A stretch of DNA of 39,349 nt from Streptomyces morookaense (GCF_013030945.1 NZ_JABBXF010000102.1:1-39349), one strand, 5' to 3'; positions 24,931 to 33,759 are shown, counted from the stretch's first letter. Translations and numbers: made by a program. Notes: generated from the letters alone by a model not told the origin.

Positions 24931-25854
24931 TCAGCCCAGTTGGGACATGACCTGGGACGAGATCAGCTCCAGGTGGTCCAGGTCGTCCAGGTCGAGGAGC
25001 TGGAGGTAGATCCGGGAGGACCCGACATCCGCATAGCGCCCGATCTTCTCCACCACCTCGGCCGGGGAGCCCGCCAGGCCGTTCGCCTTGAGCTCGTCCA
25101 CCTCGCGGCCGATGGCGGCGGCCCGCCGCGCGACTTCGGCATCGTTCTTGCCGACGCAGACCACCAGGGCGTTGGAGTACACCAGCTCGTCGGCCTTGCG
25201 CCCGGCGGCCTCGGCTGCCGCCCGGACCCGGCCGAACTGCCGCTCCGTGTCCTCGAGGGACGCGAAGGGGATGTTGAACTCGTCGGCGTACTTCGCCGCC
25301 AGCCGCGGCGTGCGCGAGGCACCGTGACCCCCGATCAGCACCGGCACCTTGCCCTGCGCGGGCTTGGGCAGCGCAGGGGAGTCGGCGAGCCGGTAGTGCT
25401 TGCCGTCGAAGCTGAAGGTGCTGCCCACCTCCGTCTCCCACAGGCCCGTGATGATGGCCAGCTGCTCCTCCAGGCGGCCGAACTTCTCCTTCGGGAAAGG
25501 AATGCCGTATGCCGTGTGCTCCTCCTCGAACCAGCCCGCCCCCAGGCCCAGCTCGACCCGGCCGCCCGACATCTGGTCGACCTGGGCCACCTGGATCGCG
25601 AGGACGCCGGGCAGCCGGAACGTCCCCGCGGTCATCAGCGTGCCCAGCCGGATGCGGCGGGTCTCCCGGGCGAGCCCGGCCAGGGTGATCCAGGCATCGG
25701 TCGGCCCGGGCAGACCGTCCGCGGAACCCATGGCGAGGTAGTGGTCGGAGCGGAAGAACGCGTCGAAGCCCAGATCCTCGGTGGCCTTGGCGACGGTGAG
25801 CAGGGTGTCGTAGCTCGCCCCTTGCTGGGGCTCGGTGAAAATGCGCAGGTCCAT
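24931..25854 (-). CDS. LLM-class F420-dependent oxidoreductase
   Basis: 307 residues with the luciferase-like TIM-barrel pattern: 'MDLRIFTEPQQGASYDTLLTVAKATEDLGFDAFFRSDHYLAMG', 'RIRLGTLMTAGTFRLPGVLAIQVAQVDQMSGGRVELGLGAGWFEEEHTAYGIPF' and 'PVLIGGHGASRTPRLAAKYADEFN'. The last motif is typical of F420-binding members. Substrate unknown. The GGAGG before ATG 25854 leaves only one base of spacing, but the conserved N-terminus begins here, so the start is kept; an AGGA further upstream may serve. Confidence 0.92.
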   Translation of the reverse strand: MDLRIFTEPQQGASYDTLLTVAKATEDLGFDAFFRSDHYLAMGSADGLPGPTDAWITLAGLARETRRIRLGTLMTAGTFRLPGVLAIQVAQVDQMSGGRVELGLGAGWFEEEHTAYGIPFPKEKFGRLEEQLAIITGLWETEVGSTFSFDGKHYRLADSPALPKPAQGKVPVLIGGHGASRTPRLAAKYADEFNIPFASLEDTERQFGRVRAAAEAAGRKADELVYSNALVVCVGKNDAEVARRAAAIGREVDELKANGLAGSPAEVVEKIGRYADVGSSRIYLQLLDLDDLDHLELISSQVMSQLG

Positions 25855-25894
25855 ACCTCCATCCTGCCTGCTCGAACGTGCGTCAACCGATCAG

Positions 25895-25941
25895 CACCCG
25901 ACCCGCCCCGCCCACTTCGGTCGGGTGAATTTCCGTCACCC
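25895..25941. promoter_or_regulatory. Overlapping inverted repeats in the LLM/26102 divergent region
   Basis: CACCCGACC (25895-25903) and GGTCGGGTG (25919-25927) form a perfect 9-bp stem with a 15-base loop. The right arm overlaps a second dyad, GGGTGA-N7-TCACCC (25923-25941). The 247-bp intergenic region 25855-26101 holds no gene, and these may be operators for the divergent pair. Confidence 0.4.
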
Positions 25942-26101
25942 CCGCAGACCGTCGCACCGCCCGCCAGTATCCGGCGCGCCCGGTGATCGTTGGCTGGGGC
26001 GGAGCCGGACCGCCCGGCCCCCGCGCCGGTGTCCGCTGCCGGAGACGACAACCGCAACACCGCCCGCCCGCACCGGGAGGGCCGGGGCCGAGGAGGCCAC
26101 C

Positions 26102-26344
26102 ATGACCCAGGAAGCCGTGCCCGACGAGGCAGCGCCGAGCGAGGCCGCTTCCCCGCAGCAGGATGCACCGAAGGGCCTGCTGCAGCAGATGGAGGAGCTG
26201 ATGGCAGCGCTCAACGCCAACCTGTCGCAGCTCGACGCCGACCTTCAGTCCTCGGCCCAGCGCTTCCCGTCCGCGGCGGGGCCCGCGCACGACGCGGGCG
26301 GCGCCGGCCCGGACAGCGCGGCCGGAGACCGCACTGGGGGCTGA
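26102..26344 (+). CDS. Small acidic hypothetical protein, 80 aa
   Basis: GAGGAGG precedes ATG 26102 by 5 bases, a convincing ribosome site. The product has low-complexity Ala/Pro/Glu termini around one amphipathic helix (GLLQQMEELMAALNANLSQLDADLQSSAQRF) able to form a coiled coil. No family recognised. Confidence 0.7.
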   Translation: MTQEAVPDEAAPSEAASPQQDAPKGLLQQMEELMAALNANLSQLDADLQSSAQRFPSAAGPAHDAGGAGPDSAAGDRTGG

Positions 26345-26367
26345 CCGGCCGCCCGGCCGTGCGGGCT

Positions 26368-26826
26368 TCATGCGGCACCCCCGTGCTCCCGCAGGGCGAG
26401 CCGTCTCAGCAGGGCGCCCACCCGGTCGCTCGTCTCGTCCGCGGCATCGATGGCCTCGATGCACTGCCAGTAGACGGCGTCCTCCTCACAGGCGCAGGCG
26501 ACGCCCACCAGGGCTATGCCCACCTCGCCGAGGAGATCGGCCAGATCCCTCAACGCCTGCCAGGGGTCGCGCACTTCGGAGAGCTGCGACGCCCGTAACA
26601 CTCCGGCGCGCAGCGCGATCTGCCGCAGCGCGCCGGAGGCCCTGCCGCCCGCCTCGCTGAGTCCGCCGGCCGCGGCCCGGGCCTCGAAGGGCCCGTGGAC
26701 CGTCAGGTGACTGCCGATCACCTCCGCCAGCGCCTGTGTCTGCCATGCCTCGACCACGATCTCGCGCACCGTCCTGGCCTGCGCCAGGGCGGCTTGCGTG
26801 GACTTGATCAGCCGCACCGCGTCCAT
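26368..26826 (-). CDS. Conserved hypothetical protein of the DUF6099 type, 152 aa
   Basis: The protein is helical and soluble: 'MDAVRLIKSTQAALAQARTVREIVVEAWQTQALAEVIGSHL' ... 'LGEVGIALVGVACACEEDAVYWQCIEAIDAADETSDRVGALLRRLA'. It matches my memory of the Streptomyces DUF6099 family. Function unknown. The 119 bases upstream (26827-26945) carry two DnaA-box-like 9-mers. Convergent with the small protein at 26102. Confidence 0.8.
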   Translation of the reverse strand: MDAVRLIKSTQAALAQARTVREIVVEAWQTQALAEVIGSHLTVHGPFEARAAAGGLSEAGGRASGALRQIALRAGVLRASQLSEVRDPWQALRDLADLLGEVGIALVGVACACEEDAVYWQCIEAIDAADETSDRVGALLRRLALREHGGAA

Positions 26827-26913
26827 GCCCCGTCCCCCACATTTTCCGACTGCGCACTTCCACTACCCAGAGTGATGACTAACTGCCGGAAAAGCCAGGG
26901 GAATTCAGAAATC

Positions 26914-26940
26914 TGTGGATACCAAATCGGGTGTGGATAA
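26914..26940. promoter_or_regulatory. Pair of DnaA-box-like sequences (TGTGGATAC, TGTGGATAA)
   Basis: Two same-strand 9-mers lie 18 bases apart start to start. TGTGGATAA is the reverse complement of the E. coli DnaA box TTATCCACA; the Streptomyces consensus I recall is TTGTCCACA, one base different. They sit in the promoter region of the DUF6099-type gene, just after the MazG-like stop. They may instead be a direct-repeat operator. Confidence 0.4.
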
Positions 26941-26945
26941 CTCAA

Positions 26946-27464
26946 TCACTCCGGAGAGTGACGATCGCCATGATCGCCGCCCGTGGCGGGCCCCCGACCG
27001 CCTACCGGAAACCGCCGCTCGTTGCGGTCGATCTTCGCGGAGAGCGCGGCCAGCGCGTCGATCCCCAGCACTTCGCAGAACTGCAGCAGGTAGGCCAGCA
27101 CGTCCGCGACCTCGTCCTCGACCCGCGCCGCCGTGCCCGCATCCGCCATCACCCGGGCCGACTGCTCCGGCGTCAGCCACTGGAAGATCTCGACCAGTTC
27201 GGACGCCTCGACGCTCAGCGCCGCGGCGAGGTTCTTGGGCGTGTGGAACGGCTGCCAGTCGCGCGCCGCCGCGAAGGCGGCGAGGCGCTCCTGCAGCGCC
27301 TTCACGTCCGCGGCGCCGCCGGCGCTGCGGTCGGCGCCGCACTCGTCGCATACGCCACGCCCGTCATACCCGCCGTGTCCCTCGCACCCACCGCGCCCAT
27401 CGCGTCCATCATGTCCACCGCGTCCATCGTGTCCGCCACGTCCCGGTTCTTCACGGTCATCCAT
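26946..27464 (-). CDS. MazG-like nucleotide pyrophosphohydrolase with Gly-rich repeat N-terminus
   Basis: 172 residues. The C-terminal ~115 residues form the all-alpha NTP pyrophosphatase domain (dCTPase/RS21-C6 type): 'VKALQERLAAFAAARDWQPFHTPKNLAAALSVEASELVEIFQWL' and 'ARVEDEVADVLAYLLQFCEVLGIDAL', giving the EASE..E and E-DE--D metal-binding acids. Residues ~8-50 are a low-complexity run of GGHDGR-like units with two cysteines in 'GVCDECGAD'. Start ATG 27464 (GGGGTG upstream) overlaps the ATPase stop by 8 bases; GTG 27467 is equally possible, and GTG at 'VKALQ' would give only the enzyme domain. Housecleaning of noncanonical dNTPs is the likely role. Confidence 0.85.
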   Translation of the reverse strand: MDDREEPGRGGHDGRGGHDGRDGRGGCEGHGGYDGRGVCDECGADRSAGGAADVKALQERLAAFAAARDWQPFHTPKNLAAALSVEASELVEIFQWLTPEQSARVMADAGTAARVEDEVADVLAYLLQFCEVLGIDALAALSAKIDRNERRFPVGGRGPATGGDHGDRHSPE

Positions 27465-28626
27465 CACACCCCAGGTCTACCATCGCCACATCCTCCGCCT
27501 CCTCCACCACCGAACCCACCTCCCCGCGCACCGTCCCCACCAGCCGGATATGCCCCCGGCGGCACATCCGCCCCGCCAGTTCCAGCAGCTCCCGCGCCTG
27601 GCGCGGATCCAGGCACCGGTCCAGCCCGTCGGCCAGCACCGTCAGCACCTGGCGCGCGGGCAATACCTCGGCCACCGGCTCCACGTCCAGCACCCCGGGG
27701 CCGGTCAGCAGGACCAGGCTCAGCGCGAGGTACCGCAACTCCCCGTCCCCCAGCCGCTCCAGCGGTGTGGCCGCCCCCGCGCTGCGGGCCAGGACGGCCC
27801 GTACGAAGCCGCCCTCCAGCCCCTGCACCGACAGCCCCTCGACCTGGCCCCGGCACCCCGCCTCCGCCGCCGACACCAGGAGGGCGTGCCGGGTGACGCA
27901 CTCGCTGCGGGTGCGGCCCAGGACCGCGGCAACGTTGTCGCAGGCGCCGCGCAGCCGCCCGTCGCGCGCGGCGACGGGTGCGCGCATCAGCTCCGGACGC
28001 GGGTCGCAGGCGAAGACCGAGCGCAGCGCGATCAGAACCTGTTCGGCCGCGTCGAGCACCATGCGCTGCCCCGCGGTCTTGCCGGCGACGCGCAGCGGCA
28101 GCAGCGCCGTGCCGAGCCGGTCGTCCGGCAGGGGCGCGCGCGTGACGGGCACGGACCCGGCCGTGTGCCAGGCGGCCTCGACCCGCGGCTGTTCCGGGTC
28201 GCGCAGCGCCGTGGACAGCAGCGTCCTCCCGGATCCCGTCAACCGCTCTCCCACGACCCGCAGTTCGGGCTCGGCCTGCACCGCCACATCCAGCTTCACC
28301 GGCCCCACAGGCCCCTCGACCGTGCAGCCGATCCGGAACCCGCGCCGTCCCTGGGCGTCGGGCCTGGCATGCTGCGGCACACACGCGCCGGCACCACCGG
28401 CCACGGGGGCCAGCGCTTCTTCGAGGGTGTCGCCGCCGGCGAGCCGTGCGAGGGCTTCGTAGGCCTGCAGCGCGCTGGACTTGCCGCTGCCGCTGGCGCC
28501 CCGGAAGAGGGTCATCGGGGCGAGCGGGAAGACGGCGTTGCGGTGGGACTTGAAAGCGGAGAGCCGGAGTTCGGTGACGGTGGGCCGCTCGAAGACGGCG
28601 GCCGGTCGGGCACGGTGTGTGTCCAT
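27457..28626 (-). CDS. RecF/AAA_21-type ATPase, 389 aa
   Basis: ABC-like single-headed ATPase. Walker A is 'FRGASGSGKSSALQAYEAL' (residues ~41-59) after an N-terminal 'LRLSAFKSHRNAVFPL' strand typical of RecF/SMC-like proteins. The signature-like 'LERLGDGELRYLALSLVLL' is near residue 290. The Walker B position reads 'VLADGLDRCLDPRQA', where families usually have DE, so the catalytic glutamate seems replaced by Gly. Substrate unknown. It lies 24 bases after the sepF-like gene and overlaps the MazG-like gene, so the three are probably one operon. Confidence 0.85.
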   Translation of the reverse strand: MDTHRARPAAVFERPTVTELRLSAFKSHRNAVFPLAPMTLFRGASGSGKSSALQAYEALARLAGGDTLEEALAPVAGGAGACVPQHARPDAQGRRGFRIGCTVEGPVGPVKLDVAVQAEPELRVVGERLTGSGRTLLSTALRDPEQPRVEAAWHTAGSVPVTRAPLPDDRLGTALLPLRVAGKTAGQRMVLDAAEQVLIALRSVFACDPRPELMRAPVAARDGRLRGACDNVAAVLGRTRSECVTRHALLVSAAEAGCRGQVEGLSVQGLEGGFVRAVLARSAGAATPLERLGDGELRYLALSLVLLTGPGVLDVEPVAEVLPARQVLTVLADGLDRCLDPRQARELLELAGRMCRRGHIRLVGTVRGEVGSVVEEAEDVAMVDLGCDG

Positions 28627-28650
28627 GCCCGGACCGTATGCGGCAACCGT

Positions 28651-29058
28651 TCAGCCAAACCGTTTCAGCTGATCACTCTTCCTACGATCGGGGTACCCGG
28701 ACCCCACCTCGGTCCCCTCGGGTGCGAGCAGGAAGACGTTGGTGTCGATCCGGTGCATCCCGCAGCCCAGGCCGAAGACCACGCCGCTGGCGAAGTCGAG
28801 GATCCGCCGGGCGACCTCGGTGTCGGCACTGGTGAGGTCGAGCACCACCGGCACCCCGTCCATCAAGTGCTCGGCGACCTCCCGTATGTCCGCGAAGAAC
28901 TGCACACGCAGAACGACCAGACGCCGCCGGTCCCGCGCCGTCTCCTCCTCTGGCAGGGCCCTGTGGTCGGGCCAGGACGGCCAAGCGTGGTGCCCGCGCA
29001 GCGGGACCACTTCGGCAAGTCCCTCCCACTGCTCATCGGTGGCCTCGGACCTGTTCAC
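28651..29058 (-). CDS. SepF-like cell division protein
   Basis: 135 residues. The SepF core 'RRRLVVLRVQFFADIREVAEHLMDGVPVVLDLTSADTEVARRILDFASGVVFGLGCGMHRIDTNVFLLAPEGTEV' is intact. SepF links FtsZ to the membrane, but the amphipathic membrane-binding N-terminal helix of canonical SepF is not evident here ('VNRSEATDEQWEGLAEVVPLRGHHAW'). Streptomyces carry extra SepF paralogues of unclear role, and this is most likely one of them. GTG 29058 is chosen, with GGAGGGG 9 bases upstream. Confidence 0.88.
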   Translation of the reverse strand: MNRSEATDEQWEGLAEVVPLRGHHAWPSWPDHRALPEEETARDRRRLVVLRVQFFADIREVAEHLMDGVPVVLDLTSADTEVARRILDFASGVVFGLGCGMHRIDTNVFLLAPEGTEVGSGYPDRRKSDQLKRFG

Positions 29059-29139
29059 CGGCTCACCCCTCCGGGGAACGTGCTGACTATGTACATCCCG
29101 CAATTCTAGGGACAACCGGCCCCATTCGGCCCAATGACA

Positions 29140-29155
29140 CGCGCCGCGCGGCGCG
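29140..29155. terminator. 16-bp GC palindrome downstream of lanC
   Basis: CGCGCCGCGCGGCGCG is perfectly self-complementary, 85 bases after the lanC stop and upstream of the sepF-like gene. It may be a weak terminator of the lan operon. The remainder of 29059-29240 should hold the sepF promoter; I see no gene. Confidence 0.4.
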
Positions 29156-29240
29156 GCCCGTCGACCATGTGCCGTCAGCTTCCTTGGCAGCAGCAGCGGT
29201 TGACGATCCGGTGGGTGCTGCTGTGCAGTCAGGTCACCAG

Positions 29241-30596
29241 TCAGCTCATCAGGAGAGCAGCGTCCCACATGCTCTCGCCGGACCGTGCGGCGGGGCGGCC
29301 CGCACGGGCATCGGCGTACGAGAGCAGTGCGAGGGCGACGCCCGCGGCTCCGTCCAGCACGCCGGGGGCGTCGAGCGACCGGGCTCCGGTGCCGGGCGGC
29401 AGGACCTGCCGGTAGCCGAAGGCGGCCTGGGCGTCGAACCCGGCGGCGATCGCAGCGGCCATGGCATCCACATCCGCCCACAGCGTCACGTCACCGGTTG
29501 CCGCGGCCGTCCGCACGCCCGCGTGCAGCAGACCCGATCGGCCATGGCAGAGCGTCAGGTCCTCCCGCATGCCGGTTTCCAGCGGCCTGCGGAACGCTTC
29601 CCGCACGGCACTGTGGGCCCGTTCCGTCAGGGCCTCGTCGGCGAGCGCTTCGCCCGCGAGGTGAAGGGCCCACGCGATGCCCGCCGTGCCGTAGCACCAG
29701 CCCGCACTGGACCGCGGCTCCCCCGGCGCGGGCACCGTCTCGGCGTCGTAGGCCACACGCCCCGGCCACCGGGCGCCTGTCGAGTCCTTGTGTTCCTTCT
29801 CCGCCACCCAGTCGGCCATGGTGCGCAAGGCGTCCTGCATGCCGGGCACCCGGTACCCCGCCAGCTGCGCCAGCGCCAGCAGCGAGAGAGGGCCGCAAAT
29901 ACCGTGCGCCGCACCGATGTTGAAGTCACCTCGCGGATAGACCGTGCGGTCGTCTTCCACGACATACCGTTCAGGCGCGCACCACCAACCCGGGACCTCG
30001 TGTCCGGCGACGCGGACGGGCTGTGCGAGACCGGTCAGCCAGACGAGCACATCCATGAGCACGTCGGCGCTGCGCCCGTCGCCGTGTTGCGCGTTGAGCA
30101 GGAGGACGCGTCCCTGACCCGCAAGGCCCGCGATCGTGTCGTAGTCGGCGTACGACAGTCCGGGGCCGTTCACGCGCCGCCGAGCGGTCAGTTGTTTCGT
30201 CACCGCTGCCACATAAGAGGCGTGCACTTCGGCGCTGCGCGCCAGGAGGCGGGTGTATCCACCTGATGTGGCGGTCTGCAGCAGGGCGGGCAGCACGAGT
30301 TCGCCTGCGCTCGCCGGTCCGGCCTTCGCGGCGGCCGCAGCGGCAGCGGCCAGATGGGCGTGTGCCGTGGCGGACGAGCGCGGGTCGTCCTGTGCCAGGC
30401 GGGCGTGCAGCACGGCGATGCCGGCGTGTCCGAGCAGCAGTGAGGACGGCCGCCAGCCGGGGAGCAACAGGGCGGGCGGTGCGCTGTCGTACGCCCGGGC
30501 CGTCACGGCGGCGACCCGGGCGGGGTCGGCCAGGTGTCCGGCCACGTCGGCTGCGGTCTCCCGGGCTTGCGCACAGGACGGCGGCAACTGGCTCAT
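29241..30596 (-). CDS. lanC: Lanthipeptide cyclase LanC
   Basis: 451 residues, an alpha/alpha-toroid cyclase. The Zn ligands are present: Cys301 in 'GWCYGTAG', and Cys350-His351 in 'LTLCHGRSG'; the catalytic His231 sits in 'GAAHGICGPL'. It catalyses Michael-type addition of precursor cysteines to dehydroalanine/dehydrobutyrine, forming lanthionine and methyllanthionine rings. ATG 30596 overlaps the lanB stop (ATGA, 30593-30596), so the two are translationally coupled. Last gene of the three-gene unit lanA-lanB-lanC. Confidence 0.95.
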   Translation of the reverse strand: MSQLPPSCAQARETAADVAGHLADPARVAAVTARAYDSAPPALLLPGWRPSSLLLGHAGIAVLHARLAQDDPRSSATAHAHLAAAAAAAAKAGPASAGELVLPALLQTATSGGYTRLLARSAEVHASYVAAVTKQLTARRRVNGPGLSYADYDTIAGLAGQGRVLLLNAQHGDGRSADVLMDVLVWLTGLAQPVRVAGHEVPGWWCAPERYVVEDDRTVYPRGDFNIGAAHGICGPLSLLALAQLAGYRVPGMQDALRTMADWVAEKEHKDSTGARWPGRVAYDAETVPAPGEPRSSAGWCYGTAGIAWALHLAGEALADEALTERAHSAVREAFRRPLETGMREDLTLCHGRSGLLHAGVRTAAATGDVTLWADVDAMAAAIAAGFDAQAAFGYRQVLPPGTGARSLDAPGVLDGAAGVALALLSYADARAGRPAARSGESMWDAALLMS

Positions 30597-33500
30597 CGGA
30601 CCTGCCTCTTCCTGCTCAGGTGCAGGGCGAGCCCTTCGAGGGCGGTCGCGTGCGCGAGGGTCTCCTGGTCGCGCGCGGGGCCCAGCAGCCGGTTGCAGTG
30701 CATGTGCGCCAGGCTCAGCGCGGCCGTCGGCCTGCTCCGGCCGTGGTCCTCCGTTCCTGCCAGGGCGTCGTGCAGAGCGTCCAGGGCGGCGGAGCGGTGC
30801 GACCAGGCCGCGGCGAGACCCGGTACGGCCTCCAACGCGGCAGGCAGCTGCGGGCGTCCGCATGTGTCGAGCAGGTCGGCCACGTGCTTCTTCCGGTCAC
30901 GCGGGACGTCGCCGCGCCGGGCCGGGGCGGGGCCGTTCCGGAGCCAGCCCAGGGCCTCGTCCTCGGTACCGAGCCGGGTGAGCACGTCGAGCACCCCCAA
31001 GGCGGCGAGGACGGTCGGCGGCAGCGCGTCCGGGCCGCCGGACGACGCGGCCAACTGCTCGAGCACGGCAGCACTGTCGGCATGGAAGACGCGCTCGGCG
31101 TGCTGGATCGCGGCTGCGCCGCCGTACCTCTCGATCTCGGGGTCGTACGTGTCCAGGACGAGCCGTCCGGCCAGCCCGGAAGCACGCAGCCGTTCCGCCC
31201 ACTGCCGGAGTTCGGGCAGCAGCCGCGACCACAGCTCGGCCGGCTTCCCTTGGAAGCGCAGCCGCAGATGGGGGTCGGGGTCCGCGTAGCGCAGGAAGAA
31301 CCAGGAGTCGACACCGACCGCGGCCAGCCGTTCGGAGTCCGCCAGCTCTGACAAGTACTTGGCGAGCACGCGTGGTTGCAGCGCCTCGGGCACGTAGACC
31401 TTTGCGTACAGCCACTCTCCTCCGGGGAGGTACGCGGCGGCCGCGCGGTCGGGCACCTGGGCCGGGACCGGGACCGGGACGGATTGCAGCGCACCGGGCG
31501 TCCGGCGCCCGACGACCGGGAAGACGAACTCGCTCGCATGGGCCCCGTCCGGGCCGGACAGCCACTGCCGTCCTTCGTGTCCGCCGTACTGTTCCACCAC
31601 GACGAGACCGGCAGGGTGCTTCAGTTCGTCTTCAAGGACCAGCCGGTGCAGCGGGTCGTCGAGGTCGACTGCGATCCGGTGGTCCACGCGCGTGAGCAGG
31701 ACGTGGCGCGGTACGCCCCACTGGTCCCGCCACCGCTGCACCTGTTCGGACCAGGCGGTGTCACCGCTGCCGACCGCTTCGGTCAACTGCCCGTCGGGGA
31801 GCCAGCGTGCGGGGCAGAGGACGGTCCTGCCGTACGTCACCCGCGGCTGGACGGGGGCTGTGGCATACGGGCCCCAGGTCCACGGCAGACACCACTCCTG
31901 TCCTTCCCGGCCGAGTTCCAGGAGGAAGCGTGCCGTGGGCGGGACGTGCCCGCTCATCGGGTTGAGCATGGAGTACGACACCGGTCGCACTCTCTCCCCC
32001 GTGACCGTGTCGACGAGGTGCAGCCGGTCGGTGTCGGCATACACGGCCAGATCGGGTGCGTGCAGGTCCGTCACCGTGCCGGCGGCCGCGGGGCCGACGC
32101 CGAGGGGGATGCGGTGCGGGAGCCATTGGGGGACGGTGGCCACGTTCGCCGAGCGCATCACGCGCGGCCGGTAGGCGACGCATGCGGTGCGGGCGGTGTC
32201 CGCGGTGGCCTCCGCTCCCTTGCGGACGAGTTCGCCGATGCGTCCGGCACGTTCGCCGAGGACCGGTGCGAACCGGCTGAACGTCGCTCCGGCCAGGGGT
32301 GAGCCCGGGTTGGCCCCCAGGACGAGCCGGAAGTCCCCCGCGCACAACGCCTCCCAGCTGTCCGCCACCACTTCGGCCCCCACTTCCAGCGAGGCGGGCC
32401 GCGGTCGCGGGTCCGGCGGAGCGAGGGACCTCAGCACGGCATCGTCGAGCACGACTTCGGGAACAGCGCCCGGCACGGCTGCGGCGCGGCGCGTGGCGTC
32501 GAGGAACAGCTCGCCCAGCACGCGGTCCGTGCGCTCGGCATCGGGGTGCGGCTCCGGCGTCTCACCGGGCTGTTGCCGGAACTCCTCCGGGAGCCCCAGG
32601 CCGCGGGCCTCGTCGAGCAGTTCCGGCAGCGGCACCTGCCGGCCGGTCCCGTACCGCTCCAGGAAGCGCCCGTGGTACGCGCGCAGTGCCGAACTGCCCG
32701 GCCGGGCCCGGGAGGTGCGCCAGAGCGCCGTGACGGCGCGCTCGACCTCACGGCTCACGTCGGTCGGCAGCACGAGACGGGCGTCGACCGCGAGATCCGT
32801 CTGGACGAGGTTCTCGGCCGGGTGCAGTACTCGCATCCGTTCGCTCACGGCTGCCAGTGCGGCACCGCGGTCCGCGGGCCGTGCCGCGTCCAGAGCGGAC
32901 AGGGCGGTGCGGATCTCCCGCAGTTGCTGGGCGAGGAAGTGGTCGCAGCCGTGCAGGCGTTCCAGTACGTGTCCGAGGGGGTCGGCGGCGTCGGGCGGCG
33001 GGACCAGGTCGCTGAGCAGAAACCGGCCGCGTACGAGCTGGGCGACCACGCGCGCGACGGCGCCGTCCGGCGCGTGGGGGAAGTGCTCACCGATCCGCTC
33101 GACGAGCTCGGGCCGGGGCAGGGGCGCGGAGGCACACTCCAGGGCGCAGCGGACCACGCTCGTCATCCGCACAGAATGCGCCAACTGGCTGGATCCGTCG
33201 GCATCGTAGAAGTCGAGGAGCACCAGCCGGCCGTCCCGTACGGTGTGCAGGTCGTTGGCGACCAGCCGGGTGCGCTCCGGAATGCCCGGCACCTCGGCAA
33301 GCTTGTCCACGACCGCATCCAGCCATGCCGCGTCCGGCCGGCTGGAACTGCGGTGCTCGCTGCCGAGTTCCCGCACGGGAACGGGGCCGGATTCGGCGAG
33401 GGCCACTCCCGCGAAGAATCCGAATGGGGTGGGCCGAAAGGTCATGCGCAAGCGGTACTTGACCAGAGAGACGAGGATCCGGCGCAGCCTCTTGGGCTTG

Positions 33501-33736
33501 AGCGGTTCTCCGGCCGCCGCCCGCCGGGCCTCCCCCGCGAGGCTCGGGCTCGCCAGGCTCACCGCAGCCATGAACGCCGCATCGGCCGTCAGCTGCGCAA
33601 TACGTTCCCTGACAGGCCGTTCGCCGCCGGCCGCCTTGCCGTCCACCGCGCCGGGCTCCCTCCCGGCGGGCAGGGGCAGTACGGCCGCACGCAGCAATGC
33701 CACGCCCGCGAATTCGAATTCGGTCTCGGCAGTCAT
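30593..33736 (-). CDS. lanB: Class I lanthipeptide dehydratase LanB, full length
   Basis: 1047 residues, the normal full-length LanB size. The N-terminal glutamylation domain (Lant_dehydr_N; e.g. 'KYRLRMTFRPTPFGFFAGVAL' and 'VRDGRLVLLDFYDADGSSQLAHSVRMTSVV') is followed by the C-terminal SpaB_C elimination domain (from 'EWLYAKVYVPEALQPRVLAKYL', with 'WFFLRYADPDPHLRLRFQG'). LanB uses glutamyl-tRNA to dehydrate Ser/Thr in the precursor. ATG 33736 ('MTAETEFEFAGVALLRA') is chosen, with GGAG about 10 bases upstream; the extension to 33802 runs through the intergenic hairpin. The enzyme is not split, unlike thiopeptide-type systems. Confidence 0.96.
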   Translation of the reverse strand: MTAETEFEFAGVALLRAAVLPLPAGREPGAVDGKAAGGERPVRERIAQLTADAAFMAAVSLASPSLAGEARRAAAGEPLKPKRLRRILVSLVKYRLRMTFRPTPFGFFAGVALAESGPVPVRELGSEHRSSSRPDAAWLDAVVDKLAEVPGIPERTRLVANDLHTVRDGRLVLLDFYDADGSSQLAHSVRMTSVVRCALECASAPLPRPELVERIGEHFPHAPDGAVARVVAQLVRGRFLLSDLVPPPDAADPLGHVLERLHGCDHFLAQQLREIRTALSALDAARPADRGAALAAVSERMRVLHPAENLVQTDLAVDARLVLPTDVSREVERAVTALWRTSRARPGSSALRAYHGRFLERYGTGRQVPLPELLDEARGLGLPEEFRQQPGETPEPHPDAERTDRVLGELFLDATRRAAAVPGAVPEVVLDDAVLRSLAPPDPRPRPASLEVGAEVVADSWEALCAGDFRLVLGANPGSPLAGATFSRFAPVLGERAGRIGELVRKGAEATADTARTACVAYRPRVMRSANVATVPQWLPHRIPLGVGPAAAGTVTDLHAPDLAVYADTDRLHLVDTVTGERVRPVSYSMLNPMSGHVPPTARFLLELGREGQEWCLPWTWGPYATAPVQPRVTYGRTVLCPARWLPDGQLTEAVGSGDTAWSEQVQRWRDQWGVPRHVLLTRVDHRIAVDLDDPLHRLVLEDELKHPAGLVVVEQYGGHEGRQWLSGPDGAHASEFVFPVVGRRTPGALQSVPVPVPAQVPDRAAAAYLPGGEWLYAKVYVPEALQPRVLAKYLSELADSERLAAVGVDSWFFLRYADPDPHLRLRFQGKPAELWSRLLPELRQWAERLRASGLAGRLVLDTYDPEIERYGGAAAIQHAERVFHADSAAVLEQLAASSGGPDALPPTVLAALGVLDVLTRLGTEDEALGWLRNGPAPARRGDVPRDRKKHVADLLDTCGRPQLPAALEAVPGLAAAWSHRSAALDALHDALAGTEDHGRSRPTAALSLAHMHCNRLLGPARDQETLAHATALEGLALHLSRKRQVR

Positions 33737-33759
33737 TCGCACCCGTCTCCGCGGCGCCG

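Noticed and set aside
27340..27470. Short near-repeats considered as a CRISPR or minisatellite
   Set aside because: Units are about 9 bases, imperfect, without spacers, and lie in frame within a coding region.
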